A stretch of 64,000 nucleotides of DNA from Streptomyces sp. NBC_01232 (GTDB lineage: Bacteria > Actinomycetota > Actinomycetes > Streptomycetales > Streptomycetaceae): positions 4,451,501 through 4,515,500 of the forward strand of contig NZ_CP108518.1 of NCBI RefSeq assembly GCF_035989885.1, in the 5' to 3' direction. Positions 51,817 to 59,795 of this stretch are shown here, piece after piece. Numbering within the stretch: position 1 is the first letter of the stretch; every line of letters begins with the position of its first letter. Under the pieces are notes generated by a model. That model was not told the origin of the DNA. It made no database searches and saw nothing but the letters and a program-made list of their open reading frames with translations. The translations under genes and the position numbers were made by a program.

Positions 51817-53331
51817 TCAGGCCGCCGCATCGAAGGCGGACTGCCGCACGCTCACGCGCCGGACCGTCGAAGCGGGCCGTCGCCTGCCGCGGGAGGCCGC
51901 GCTGCGCTTGGCGCGTTCGACGACGGGTGCGGTGATGACGACGGGGATGCCGGAGGGGGCTTGGGCGCCGGTGATCCGGTTCAGTGCCTCTTCGCCGGAG
52001 CGGACCTGGGTGGTCTGCGGGACGATGCCGGCGGCGGCCATGAGGCGGGTCATGTCGCGGCGCTGGTTGGGGGTGACGAGGGTGACGACGCTGCCTGACT
52101 CGCCGGCGCGGGCGGTGCGGCCTCCGCGGTGGAGGTAGTCCTTGTGGTCGGTCGGCGGGTCCACGTTGACCACGAGGTCGAGGTGGTCGACGTGGATGCC
52201 GCGGGCGGCGACGTTGGTGGCGACCAGGACGGTCACGTGTCCGGTCTTGAACTGGGCGAGGGTGCGGGTGCGTTGGGGCTGCGACTTCCCGCCGTGCAGG
52301 GCGGCGGCCCGGACACCGCTGTTCAGCAGGTCCTGGGTCAGCCGGTCGACGGCGTGCTTGGCGTCCAGGAACATCATCACCCGGCCCTCGCGCGCCGCGA
52401 TCTCCGTCGTCGTCCGGTGCTTGTCGGCACCGTGCACGTGCAACACGTGGTGCTCCATCGTCGTCACCGCACCGGCCGAGGGATCCACCGAGTGCACGAC
52501 GGGGTCGGTCAGGTAGCGGCGCACCAGCAGGTCGACGTTGCGGTCCAGGGTGGCGGAGAACAGCATCCGCTGACCCTCGGGGCGCACCTGGTCCAGGAGG
52601 GCGGTGACCTGCGGCATGAAGCCCATGTCGGCCATCTGGTCGGCCTCGTCCAGGACGGTGATCGCGACCTGGTTAAGCCGGCATTCGCCACGGTCGATGA
52701 GGTCCTTCAACCGGCCGGGCGTAGCCACGACGACCTCTGCACCTCCGCGCAGCGCTCCGGCCTGCTTGCCGATCGACATGCCGCCGACGACCGTGGTCAG
52801 GCGCAGCTTCACGGCGCGGGCGTACGGGGTGAGGGCGTCGGTCACCTGCTGTGCCAGCTCGCGGGTGGGAACGAGGATCAGGGCGAGGGGCTGGCGGGGC
52901 TCGGCGCGCTGCCCGGTGGTGCGGGCCAGCAGCGCGAGACCGAACGCGAGGGTCTTGCCGGAGCCGGTGCGCCCGCGGCCGAGGACGTCGCGGCCTGCGA
53001 GGGTGTTGGGCAGGGTGGCGCCCTGGATCGGGAAGGGCACGGTCACACCCTGCGCGTCGAGAGCGGCCAACAGCTCGGCCGGCATGGCCAGGTCGGCGAA
53101 GGCCTCGACGGCGGGCAGCGCGGGAGTGACGGTCTTCGGCAGGGCGAACTCGCCCTGTACTCCGGCGGGCCGGCGGCCGTAGCCGCCCGAGCGGCTCGGA
53201 CCTCCGGAACGGCTCGGGGCCGACGAGCCGAAGCGGCTGCTCCGCTCCGAACCGGCGGCAGCGCCGAAAGCGGGGCCGCCGGTGCGGCTGCGGGTGCGGG
53301 AGGAACGGTCATTCGTACGAGTGCGGTTCAT
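51817..53331 (-). CDS. DEAD-box RNA helicase
   Basis: A 504-aa ATP-dependent RNA helicase. A disordered Ser/Arg/Gly-rich N-terminus (about 60 residues, RTRSRTGGPAFG) is followed by the Q motif (VPFPIQGATLP), Walker A GRTGSGKT, PTRELAQ, VLDEADQM, SAT, and HRGGRTAR in the second RecA domain. A short basic C-terminal tail ends it. ATG at 53331 with GGAAGG upstream. It works with the neighbouring cold-shock proteins to unwind structured RNA. Confidence 0.95.
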   Translation of the reverse strand: MNRTRTNDRSSRTRSRTGGPAFGAAAGSERSSRFGSSAPSRSGGPSRSGGYGRRPAGVQGEFALPKTVTPALPAVEAFADLAMPAELLAALDAQGVTVPFPIQGATLPNTLAGRDVLGRGRTGSGKTLAFGLALLARTTGQRAEPRQPLALILVPTRELAQQVTDALTPYARAVKLRLTTVVGGMSIGKQAGALRGGAEVVVATPGRLKDLIDRGECRLNQVAITVLDEADQMADMGFMPQVTALLDQVRPEGQRMLFSATLDRNVDLLVRRYLTDPVVHSVDPSAGAVTTMEHHVLHVHGADKHRTTTEIAAREGRVMMFLDAKHAVDRLTQDLLNSGVRAAALHGGKSQPQRTRTLAQFKTGHVTVLVATNVAARGIHVDHLDLVVNVDPPTDHKDYLHRGGRTARAGESGSVVTLVTPNQRRDMTRLMAAAGIVPQTTQVRSGEEALNRITGAQAPSGIPVVITAPVVERAKRSAASRGRRRPASTVRRVSVRQSAFDAAA

Positions 53332-53341
53332 TCGGAACCTT

Positions 53342-53364
53342 CCTTGATACGGCACGTATCAAGG
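53342..53364 (-). promoter_or_regulatory. hairpin abutting the helicase ribosome-binding site
   Basis: Perfect 9-bp stem CCTTGATAC / GTATCAAGG with a 5-nt loop, ending 10 nt before the ATG. On the mRNA its 3' arm runs into the Shine-Dalgarno (AAGGAAGG), so folding would hide part of it. A candidate temperature- or helicase-responsive translational switch. Confidence 0.55.
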
Positions 53365-53585
53365 AATTCCCGCAGTGGAAACGGAGTGCAGGGAATCGCA
53401 AGAACGGGCCGAATGGAATGCGAAAGCGACTCTGGACTGCAGGGATTCTGTCCGGTCGCAGGCGCTGAGATGGGGTGGCGTCACGTGGACGCGAAATCCA
53501 GAAAAGTCGAGTGGGGTTGAAGCTCCGAAGGCTGTAACCCTGAATGCTTCGTCCCGCAGGTGACACCACTGCGGGAAATATGTGC

Positions 53586-53623
53586 AGCTGGGGCCCGCAC
53601 CCCGAGGGATGCGGGCCCCAGCT
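53586..53623 (-). terminator. terminator of csp copy 3
   Basis: A 14-bp perfect stem AGCTGGGGCCCGCA / TGCGGGCCCCAGCT, 18 bp past the csp stop. Confidence 0.8.
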
Positions 53624-53641
53624 ACGAAATGCGCGTCAGCG

Positions 53642-53845
53642 TCAGGCGGGAACGATGTTCTCGGCCGTCGGGCCCTTCTGGCCCTGCGCGATGTCGAAGG
53701 TGACCTTCTGGCCTTCCAGCAGCTCGCGGAAGCCCTGGGCTGCGATGTTCGAGAAGTGGGCGAAGACGTCGTCGCCGCCACCGTCCTGCTCGATGAAGCC
53801 GAAGCCCTTTGCCGCGTTGAACCACTTCACGGTGCCAGATGCCAT
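53642..53845 (-). CDS. cold-shock domain protein, copy 3
   Basis: 67 aa ([36 protein letters not shown]). The conserved Glu before KGFGF is Ala here (AAKGFGF), a mild departure from the other two copies. RNP motifs are otherwise intact. It lies upstream of the helicase gene on the same strand, separated by a terminator. Confidence 0.96.
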   Translation of the reverse strand: MASGTVKWFNAAKGFGFIEQDGGGDDVFAHFSNIAAQGFRELLEGQKVTFDIAQGQKGPTAENIVPA

Positions 53846-54003
53846 GTCATATCTCCTTTGGGGCAGTACATCAGCGTCCGCACTGTACGGACACCGTGTC
53901 GCCGCGATGATGCCCCGCCGGAAAATGACCGGAAATATGAAGCGCTCGAATGTGGCGAAAGCCGACTGGGGCGCTTGAAGTTTTTGGGTACCAAAACTGC
54001 AAC
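53846..54003 (-). promoter_or_regulatory. conserved long leader of csp copy 3
   Basis: Shares with the leader of copy 1 the proximal ctcctttggggcagt block, the cgcactgt/accgtgtcgcc block and the distal block starting aagtttttggg (53978-54003). The spacing to the ATG is 133 nt, against 149 nt in copy 1. Confidence 0.6.
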
Positions 54004-54312
54004 CGAGATCGACAGTAGCACGCCGCAGCTGTTTGTGTGCGTTAAATATCTCCATCGTGTGCGGCGCGGAAAAACTCTTCCTGCGGGGTCCATTAAACTC
54101 TCTGACGGCGGGGACAGATATTGATTCCCCCCGAGTGCAGCGTTTCGGGAGCAAGGGTGTCCGCCAGTTGCGACGTGCAGTCCATCGGTACGTGAGCTGG
54201 CGGGGTGGGTCCGCGGCGCCCTCCCGAAGGGATCAGCAGCTCGCAGGTGCTCCATGGCGGTCTCGGGGGCGCCCACGGCGAGGCGGCGCGGCCAGCCCCC
54301 GCACTCTGACCA

Positions 54313-54576
54313 TTACTGCGGTCGTTCGCTGAGCCGCTCTCGAAGGTGGAGGAGAACCTCGGTGTCGGCGACGTGGACCAAGGCTGCCAACAGGATCCGG
54401 ATGCGAACATCATCGCCCTCGTGCACAGCCTGCACGAGGGCCTCGACGGTGGCGGCCGCCTCAGCGGGAAGGCGCGGTGGGCCGGCCGTGGCCCGCACGT
54501 GAGCGGCAGGATCATCCGTGCCCGTCCGCTCTGCCGGAGTGTCCTGCTCGGAGTCGCTGCCTTCATCCACCGGCAC
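54313..54576 (-). CDS. hypothetical acidic protein, 87 aa
   Basis: An acidic N-terminus (VPVDEGSDSEQDTPAERTG), then a helical pair (EAAATVEALVQAVHEGDDVR, ILLAALVHVADTEVLLHL). AGGAGG lies 10 nt before the GTG, which supports the start. No family recognised. Confidence 0.55.
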   Translation of the reverse strand: MPVDEGSDSEQDTPAERTGTDDPAAHVRATAGPPRLPAEAAATVEALVQAVHEGDDVRIRILLAALVHVADTEVLLHLRERLSERPQ

Positions 54577-54756
54577 CCGCGGGAACCTCCTGGCGAAATG
54601 GTCAGCTGAACGGTGATCCGAGTGGCCATCTCACTGGCACGGCCGGACCATGAGCCGCCTCCCTGGCAGCGGTGTGCAGCCTTCTCCAAGACTGTCCCGC
54701 TGTGAGGCGTGGCACTCTCGTGGCGAGCACCATTGGCGGGGAAGGTGGCTCAGGTG

Positions 54757-54927
54757 ATGGCTGAGTTGAAGTTCGAAACCGTCCTGTGCACGCACTGCGC
54801 GGCCTGCCCGGCCACGGGGCAGGCCCGTACCATCGCCGCCGACCGGCGTCGGGTGACGGTGACGTGGCATCTCCCTTCCTGCCCGCACCATGCCGCCGAT
54901 CGCGTGTTGGTGGGGAGAGAGGACTAG
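54757..54927 (+). CDS. small Cys/His-rich protein, 56 aa
   Basis: MAELKFETVLCTHCAACPAT carries CxxCxxC, and a further Cys-Pro-His-His lies near the C-terminus (PSCPHH), so a metal site is possible. GGAAGG is 9-10 nt before the ATG. Unknown function. Confidence 0.5.
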   Translation: MAELKFETVLCTHCAACPATGQARTIAADRRRVTVTWHLPSCPHHAADRVLVGRED

Positions 54928-55162
54928 ATAGTCCCGTCGCGGCTCTGCCCCCGGACCCTCCGGCCAATCGCCTCTTTGGGAAAGCGAATTCGCGCGGCAG
55001 CGGCAGTCGTGTGACGCAGGTCATCGAGAACGCGTCTCGCGATCCGAGATCGGTGGAGCTCGTGTGTTGCAAGTGGTGCGCGAAAGGCCCTCCGGGCAGG
55101 GCATTCCCGCCAGTTGGGGCACGTGGAGGGCACGGGAGGGTCTGACAGGTCTAGACAATGAA

Positions 55163-55192
55163 GAAGGCCCAAGTCGTTGACCTGGGCCTTCG
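55163..55192 (-). terminator. terminator of tRNA-Gly
   Basis: Hairpin GAAGGCCCAAGTC / GACCTGGGCCTTC (one G-U type mismatch), 7 nt past the tRNA 3' end. The same hairpin occurs at 30153-30181 and 35976-36006. Confidence 0.8.
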
Positions 55193-55198
55193 TTAAAG

Positions 55199-55269
55199 AG
55201 CGGATGACGGGAATCGAACCCGCGCTATAAGCTTGGGAAGCTCATGTTCTACCATTAAACTACATCCGC
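55199..55269 (-). tRNA. tRNA-Gly(CCC)
   Basis: On the minus strand the 7-bp acceptor GCGGATG / CATCCGC, the D-arm GTTTAATGGTAGAAC, the anticodon stem TGAGC / GCTTA with loop TTCCCAA (anticodon CCC) and the T-arm GCGGGTTCGATTCCCGT are all present. No encoded CCA. This intact copy marks the right boundary of the stacked islands; its 3' end points into them. Confidence 0.93.
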
Positions 55270-55493
55270 ACAGCGGGCCAGTTGCCTGGATCCCTGGTTT
55301 TCCCCACTCTACCCCATGATCGACCCCCGGTGAATTTGCCGCGGGGTCGTTGTCGTGTGTGGTGTGCACCGAGGCGTGTGTGTGCGGGAGTTGGGGCGTA
55401 CCGTGTGGGTGCGGAGCGGCGGCTGGAGCGGGTACCGATCGTCCCCTAATGTGGCGGTTCGTCGCAGTACAGCTCGTTGGGGAAAGGGACTCG

Positions 55494-55658
55494 ATGGAGC
55501 ACACCGTCGTCCGTTGTGCCGAAGGGCACGTTTTCAGTACCGCCTCCTTCCCGCTGCAGCACCTCGGTGCCGGCCGGATCGGGCCCGGGCGGCTGCTGCG
55601 GTGTCCACGGTGTGCGCGGTTGCGGCATGCCGTTCCCGTGGGGGGCGCGAAGCGATAG
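55494..55658 (+). CDS. small zinc-ribbon-like protein, 54 aa
   Basis: [20 protein letters not shown] ... [16 protein letters not shown]: CxxGH and CxxC pairs resemble a one-knuckle zinc ribbon. AAAGGG lies 5 nt before the ATG. This small gene next to dcd is familiar from other Streptomyces. Function unknown. Confidence 0.7.
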   Translation: MEHTVVRCAEGHVFSTASFPLQHLGAGRIGPGRLLRCPRCARLRHAVPVGGAKR

Positions 55659-55729
55659 TCGCCGGGCCGGGCGCGCGGGTCGTCGCTCTCGATTGGGGGT
55701 GGCCCGCGCGCTCTGCGTATCCTCGGGAC

Positions 55730-56317
55730 GTGCTTCTCTCTGACAAAGACATCCGGGCCGAGATCGACAGCGGACGGGTTCGCATCGACCCGTTCGAGGA
55801 GTCGATGGTGCAGCCCTCCAGCATCGATGTACGTCTCGACCGGTTCTTCCGGGTGTTCGAGAACCACCGCTACGCCCACATCGACCCGGCGATCGAGCAG
55901 GCGGATCTGACCCGGATGGTCGAGCCGGAGGGCGACGAGGCGTTCATCCTCCACCCCGGTGAGTTCGTCCTCGCCTCGACCTACGAGGTCATCTCGCTGC
56001 CCGACGACATCGCCTCCCGGCTGGAGGGGAAGTCCAGCCTGGGCCGCCTCGGCCTGGTGACGCATTCGACCGCCGGGTTCATCGACCCCGGATTCTCGGG
56101 CCACGTGACCCTGGAGCTGTCGAACCTCGCCACCCTGCCGATCAAGCTGTGGCCGGGCATGAAGATCGGGCAGCTGTGCATGTTCCGGCTCAGCTCGCCC
56201 GCCGAGTTCCCGTACGGCAGCGAGCGCTACGGGTCGAGGTACCAGGGGCAGCGCGGGCCGACCGCCTCGCGCTCCTTCCAGAACTTCCACCGCACCCAGG
56301 TGAGGCACGAGGCATGA
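55730..56317 (+). CDS. dcd: dCTP deaminase
   Basis: A 195-aa trimeric dUTPase-fold enzyme that deaminates dCTP to dUTP for thymidylate synthesis. Motifs: [37 protein letters not shown] (catalytic Glu/Ser-Arg region) and [20 protein letters not shown] at 55730 has no Shine-Dalgarno, but a TATCCT -10-like box lies 6-7 nt upstream, suggesting a leaderless transcript. The stop overlaps the next ATG (ATGA). Confidence 0.95.
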   Translation: MLLSDKDIRAEIDSGRVRIDPFEESMVQPSSIDVRLDRFFRVFENHRYAHIDPAIEQADLTRMVEPEGDEAFILHPGEFVLASTYEVISLPDDIASRLEGKSSLGRLGLVTHSTAGFIDPGFSGHVTLELSNLATLPIKLWPGMKIGQLCMFRLSSPAEFPYGSERYGSRYQGQRGPTASRSFQNFHRTQVRHEA

Positions 56318-56811
56318 GCGACGTACGCGAGAACCTGACCTACGCCGGCTTCGGGCGCGCCGTGCGCGAGCTGGCGCAGACGATCGCCGACGACGGCTAC
56401 GAGCCCGACATCATCCTGAGCATCGCCCGCGGCGGCGTGTTCGTCGCCGGCGGGCTGGCGTACGCGCTCGACTGCAAGAACATCCACCTGGTGAACGTCG
56501 AGTTCTACACCGGCGTCGGGACCACGCTGGAGATGCCGGTCATGCTGGCGCCCGTGCCCGAGGCGATCGACTTCACCGACAAGAAGGTCCTCATCGCCGA
56601 TGACGTGGCCGACACCGGCAAGACCCTGAAGCTGGTCCACGACTTCTGCCTGGGCCACGTCGCCGAGGTGCGCTCAGCCGTCATCTACGAGAAGTCCCAC
56701 TCGCTCGTGAAGTGCGAGTACGTGTGGAAGAAGACCGACGAGTGGATCAACTTCCCCTGGTCGGTCGAGCCGCCCGTGGTGAAGCGCGAGGGCCAGGTCC
56801 TCGACGCCTGA
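56314..56811 (+). CDS. phosphoribosyltransferase
   Basis: A 165-aa type-I PRTase. The PRPP-binding motif is [16 protein letters not shown] (acidic pair and loop), with [18 protein letters not shown] near the N-terminus and a C-terminal hood ending [11 protein letters not shown]. It resembles xanthine/hypoxanthine-type PRTases. Translationally coupled to dcd by 4-nt overlap, so a nucleotide-salvage role is inferred; base specificity is unknown. Confidence 0.9.
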   Translation: MSDVRENLTYAGFGRAVRELAQTIADDGYEPDIILSIARGGVFVAGGLAYALDCKNIHLVNVEFYTGVGTTLEMPVMLAPVPEAIDFTDKKVLIADDVADTGKTLKLVHDFCLGHVAEVRSAVIYEKSHSLVKCEYVWKKTDEWINFPWSVEPPVVKREGQVLDA

Positions 56812-56832
56812 TCCGCTCCGGAAGCTTCCTGT

Positions 56833-56869
56833 TCCGCCCGCCGAGTGCTGTCCGCACCCGGCGGGCGGA
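56833..56869 (+). terminator. terminator of the dcd-PRTase operon
   Basis: An 11-bp stem TCCGCCCGCCG / CGGCGGGCGGA with a 15-nt loop, 22 bp past the stop. Confidence 0.7.
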
Positions 56870-56997
56870 GTTGTTTCATGGGCTGGTCCGATGATCCCCC
56901 GATAGGGCTCTTGAGTCCGATGGTCCGATGGCCGAAGACGCATGAGGAACGGCAGACCGTTCCGCGGAGTACATGCAGATCGGCACAAGGAGGACGA

Positions 56998-57741
56998 ATG
57001 AGCCCCGAGCACGGGCAACGGTCAGCACTCGGTCCGCTCCCCACGAGGGGGCGATGGGTCGTGGGCGGCACGATGGCGTCGCTGGTCCTGGTGATGCTGG
57101 GCTTCAGCAGTGGCACCGTCGCCGCGGCGGGCCCGCAGTACGCGGCGACCGCCGGCGTCGGCCAGGCCGATCCGCACCCCGACAAGTGCCGCAAGCCGAA
57201 CAAGGGCGGCCACGGGCCCGAGGTGATGGGCTCGGAGCACGAGACCGCGGACCGGTGCAAGGACGGCAAGGGCGTCGTCGGGCCGCAGGGCCCCACCGGG
57301 CCCCCCGGACCGCAGGGCGCCACCGGAGCGACGGGCGCCACCGGTACGCCCGGTGCGGACGGCGCACCCGGAGCGACGGGCGCCACCGGTACGCCCGGTG
57401 CGGACGGCGCACCCGGAGCGACGGGCGCCACCGGTACGCCCGGTGTGGACGGCGCGCCCGGAGGCACCGGTGCAACCGGCGCAACCGGTGCGCCCGGAGT
57501 CAGCGGGCGTGAGGTCGTGACCGCGAGCGAGACCGGGACCCCCGGCCAGTTCGTCGACATCACGGTGGCGTGTCCCACCGGGAAGACCGTGCTCGGTGGC
57601 GGCTTCAACGCGCCCGCGGCCAACGCCCGCGTCCTCGCCTCCCGTCCCGACGGAGCCGGATGGACCGGACTCTTCTTCGTCGACCCGGGGGGCGGCATCG
57701 AGTTCACCGTCTACGCCGTTTGCGCCAACGTGACCCCCTGA
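56998..57741 (+). CDS. secreted collagen-like (Gly-X-Y) protein
   Basis: A 247-aa protein with a signal peptide or anchor ([20 protein letters not shown], about residues 20-40). A Lys/His-rich linker with two Cys follows, then about 25 Gly-X-Y triplets (residues about 97-170, e.g. [19 protein letters not shown]). A C-terminal beta domain of about 75 residues ends it ([25 protein letters not shown]). AAGGAGG precedes the ATG. Likely a trimeric surface or matrix protein; function unknown. Confidence 0.85.
   Translation: MSPEHGQRSALGPLPTRGRWVVGGTMASLVLVMLGFSSGTVAAAGPQYAATAGVGQADPHPDKCRKPNKGGHGPEVMGSEHETADRCKDGKGVVGPQGPTGPPGPQGATGATGATGTPGADGAPGATGATGTPGADGAPGATGATGTPGVDGAPGGTGATGATGAPGVSGREVVTASETGTPGQFVDITVACPTGKTVLGGGFNAPAANARVLASRPDGAGWTGLFFVDPGGGIEFTVYAVCANVTP
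57331..57465 (+). repeat. 45-bp tandem repeat, three units, in the collagen-like gene
   Basis: Three units at 57331-57375, 57376-57420 and 57421-57465, each encoding [15 protein letters not shown]. The first two are identical; the third has a few changes (GVDGAPGG). Repeat number is likely to vary between strains. Confidence 0.85.
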
Positions 57742-57755
57742 CGCCGGGCGTACGC

Positions 57756-57789
57756 AGAAGGGCCCCCGGCCGGTGCCGGGGGCCCTTCT
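57756..57789. terminator. bidirectional terminator
   Basis: A 15-bp perfect stem AGAAGGGCCCCCGGC / GCCGGGGGCCCTTCT with a 4-nt loop, between convergent collagen-like and Yip1-type genes. Confidence 0.85.
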
Positions 57790-57821
57790 CGTACGACGGT
57801 GCGGACGGGTGCGGGGGTGGG

Positions 57822-58742
57822 CTAGATCGTGCCCAGCTTGATGATCGAGAGCAGCGCGACCAGCTGGATCGCGGACGCGCCCAGGGCCTTCGGCCACGGC
57901 AGGTCGTGCGTCTTGCTGACCATCGAGGTGAAGAGCGCTCCGGCGGCCACCCAGGTGGCCCAGCCCAGGATCTGGACGATCATGTTGTCGCCGCCGAGGA
58001 ACACGGCGAACAGCAGGCGCGGGGCGTCCGTGATGGACATGACCAGCATCGACAGGCCCACGGTCGGCTGCCACGTGCCGTCGCCGCCCAGCTGGCGCGC
58101 CAGCGTGTGCGTGACCGCGCCCAGGATCAGGCCGCAGATGACGAAGGCCACGCCGGCGGACAGGACGATCGGGATGGCCTTCGGCACGGTCGACTTGATG
58201 ACGTCGTCGCGGGCGTCGTCGAGGCCGAAGACCGCGAGGAGCCCGTAGAGGAAGGTCACGATCAGCGCGGGACCCCAGACGGCGTAGTCGCGCATCTGCA
58301 GGAAGGTCTGCCCCGGCCGCGTCACGATGCCGCGGAGCAGCTCCTTCCACGGCAGCCGCGGTCCGGCCGGCGCCGCCGCGGCCGAGCCCGCCTGGTACGT
58401 CGCGCCCTGGCCGTACGGGTCCTCGCCGACGGCGAAGACCTGGGTGTGCCCCGGGTTGTCGTTCGTGTAGCCCCCGCCGCCACCGGGGCCTCCGTGGCCG
58501 TACGGGGGCTGCTGCGCGTGCGGATGCTGCTGCCCGTACGGGTCGAAGTACTCCGGCTCGCCCTGGCCTCCGCCGCCCGGCTGAGGCCACTGCTGCTGCG
58601 GTGGCGGGCCGCCGACGGGAGGGTAGGGCGGCTGGCCGTACGGCGGCGGCGGTTGCTGCCGGCCGTACGACTGCTGCTGCTGCGGGGGTTGTTGCGGAGA
58701 GCGGTTGTTGTCCCGGCCGCGTCCGATCCTGAATCCAGCCAC
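57822..58742 (-). CDS. Yip1-family membrane protein with Pro/Gln-rich N-terminus
   Basis: A 306-aa protein. The first ~125 residues are disordered, rich in Pro, Gln, Gly and Tyr (QQPPQQQQSYGRQQPPPPYG). A Yip1 domain with five TM helices follows (ALIVTFLYGLLAVFGL, IPIVLSAGVAFVICGLILGAV, LFAVFLGGDNMIVQILGWAT). GTG at 58742 (VAGFRIGRGRDNN) is chosen by analogy; upstream sequence is not protein-like. Function unknown; the tail may mediate condensation or protein binding. Confidence 0.8.
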   Translation of the reverse strand: MAGFRIGRGRDNNRSPQQPPQQQQSYGRQQPPPPYGQPPYPPVGGPPPQQQWPQPGGGGQGEPEYFDPYGQQHPHAQQPPYGHGGPGGGGGYTNDNPGHTQVFAVGEDPYGQGATYQAGSAAAAPAGPRLPWKELLRGIVTRPGQTFLQMRDYAVWGPALIVTFLYGLLAVFGLDDARDDVIKSTVPKAIPIVLSAGVAFVICGLILGAVTHTLARQLGGDGTWQPTVGLSMLVMSITDAPRLLFAVFLGGDNMIVQILGWATWVAAGALFTSMVSKTHDLPWPKALGASAIQLVALLSIIKLGTI

Positions 58743-59009
58743 GTGATCGAACGTACCTGGTCCGGCGGGCGTCGGTGGCCGGGGTGCCGGAACCGCCACC
58801 CTTTGCGGCTGACCTGTGACATCCCTTAGGGGATCCCTGACGGGATGTCCCCACCCCGTGCCCGGCCCTCTCGTGCGTCCGGTTTACATGGTTGCGTCAC
58901 AGTCTGCGGCTTTCCGTTACCTTGCCGACGGGATACCCACATATCGGGTCCGTAGCTTCGTACGCGTCGTCGCCACGCAGCACGAACGAGCACGAGAAGA
59001 GCCCACACC

Positions 59010-59726
59010 ATGCGCAACACTCGCCGGACCACCTTCCGCAGCGCCGCCGTCGTCGCCGGCGCGGCCACCCTCCTGGCCCTCCCCGTCGGCTCCGCCCTCG
59101 CGGCCTCCCCGGCGTCCCCGGGCGCCCCCGGGACGGCCCCGAGCGTCCGCGCGTACGTCACCACCGTGAGGCTGGCGGACGGCTCCCTCGCCAAGGTCTA
59201 CAAGGCCGGCGCCGGCCGCTTCGAGGCGGACGTCCTCGCCGGCTCCACGCGGCTGGACACGCTGGTCAGCAAGGGCGCGGCGGTGGCGTACGGGCAGAGC
59301 AGCGGCCTGCACGTCGTGCTCCGGCCGGACGGCACCGTCACCTCCTGGATGGAGGGCGCACCGAAGCCGGCGCCGAAGCCCGACGCCGCGCAGCAGATCA
59401 CGAGGGAGAGCTCGGTGCGCGTCACCACGCCCGACGGGCGGATCGCCAAGCTCGTGGACGGCCCGAAGGGCAAGCGCGTCGAGGTCTCCACGCCGTACGG
59501 GCACGCCGTCGCCGCGATCGACCTCGAGCGGCCGAGCGCCTACGACGACGGCTGGACGTACAGGCTGGTCCAGGACGGCAAGCGCGTGAAGTTCGTCGTC
59601 ATCGACGGCAGGAGCGGCGGGAACAGCTGGGTGTACGACTTCGACGGCAGGCTGATCGAGACGTACACGGTCGACACGGCGAAGAAGGGCGGCCCGGGCC
59701 TCGTCGTGCTGCGCCACCACGGCTGA
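59010..59726 (+). CDS. secreted protein of unknown function
   Basis: 238 aa with a Sec signal peptide (TFRSAAVVAGAATLLALPVG, cleavage near ALA-AS at about 32). The mature part is beta-rich with repeated short strand-turn units (VRLADGSLAKVYKAGAGRFE, VTTPDGRIAKLVDGPKGKRV, GRSGGNSWVYDFDGRLIETY). No Cys and no catalytic motif. GAGAAG upstream of the ATG. No family recognised. Confidence 0.75.
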   Translation: MRNTRRTTFRSAAVVAGAATLLALPVGSALAASPASPGAPGTAPSVRAYVTTVRLADGSLAKVYKAGAGRFEADVLAGSTRLDTLVSKGAAVAYGQSSGLHVVLRPDGTVTSWMEGAPKPAPKPDAAQQITRESSVRVTTPDGRIAKLVDGPKGKRVEVSTPYGHAVAAIDLERPSAYDDGWTYRLVQDGKRVKFVVIDGRSGGNSWVYDFDGRLIETYTVDTAKKGGPGLVVLRHHG

Positions 59727-59740
59727 GTGCCCGCACGACG

Positions 59741-59778
59741 GAGCGGCCGGCCCCCCTCGGTTGGGGGACCGGCCGCTC
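59741..59778. terminator. bidirectional terminator
   Basis: GAGCGGCCGG and CCGGCCGCTC arms plus inner C/G pairs, between convergent genes. Confidence 0.8.
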
Positions 59779-59795
59779 CGGTGCTGCGCGTGGCT

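Larger units (their letters stand above)
36056..55198. mobile_element. outer genomic island at tRNA-Gly(CCC)
   Basis: A 19-kb segment between the tRNA 3'-half copy (36.0 kb) and the intact tRNA-Gly (55.2 kb), in the orientation expected for integration. It carries an excisionase-integrase pair (41.06-42.43 kb), an IS110 element, several broken genes and gene duplications. The integrase is 5-6 kb from the nearest boundary, so the element has been rearranged or is composite. Some cargo (csp/DEAD-box block) looks chromosomal in type. Confidence 0.5.
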
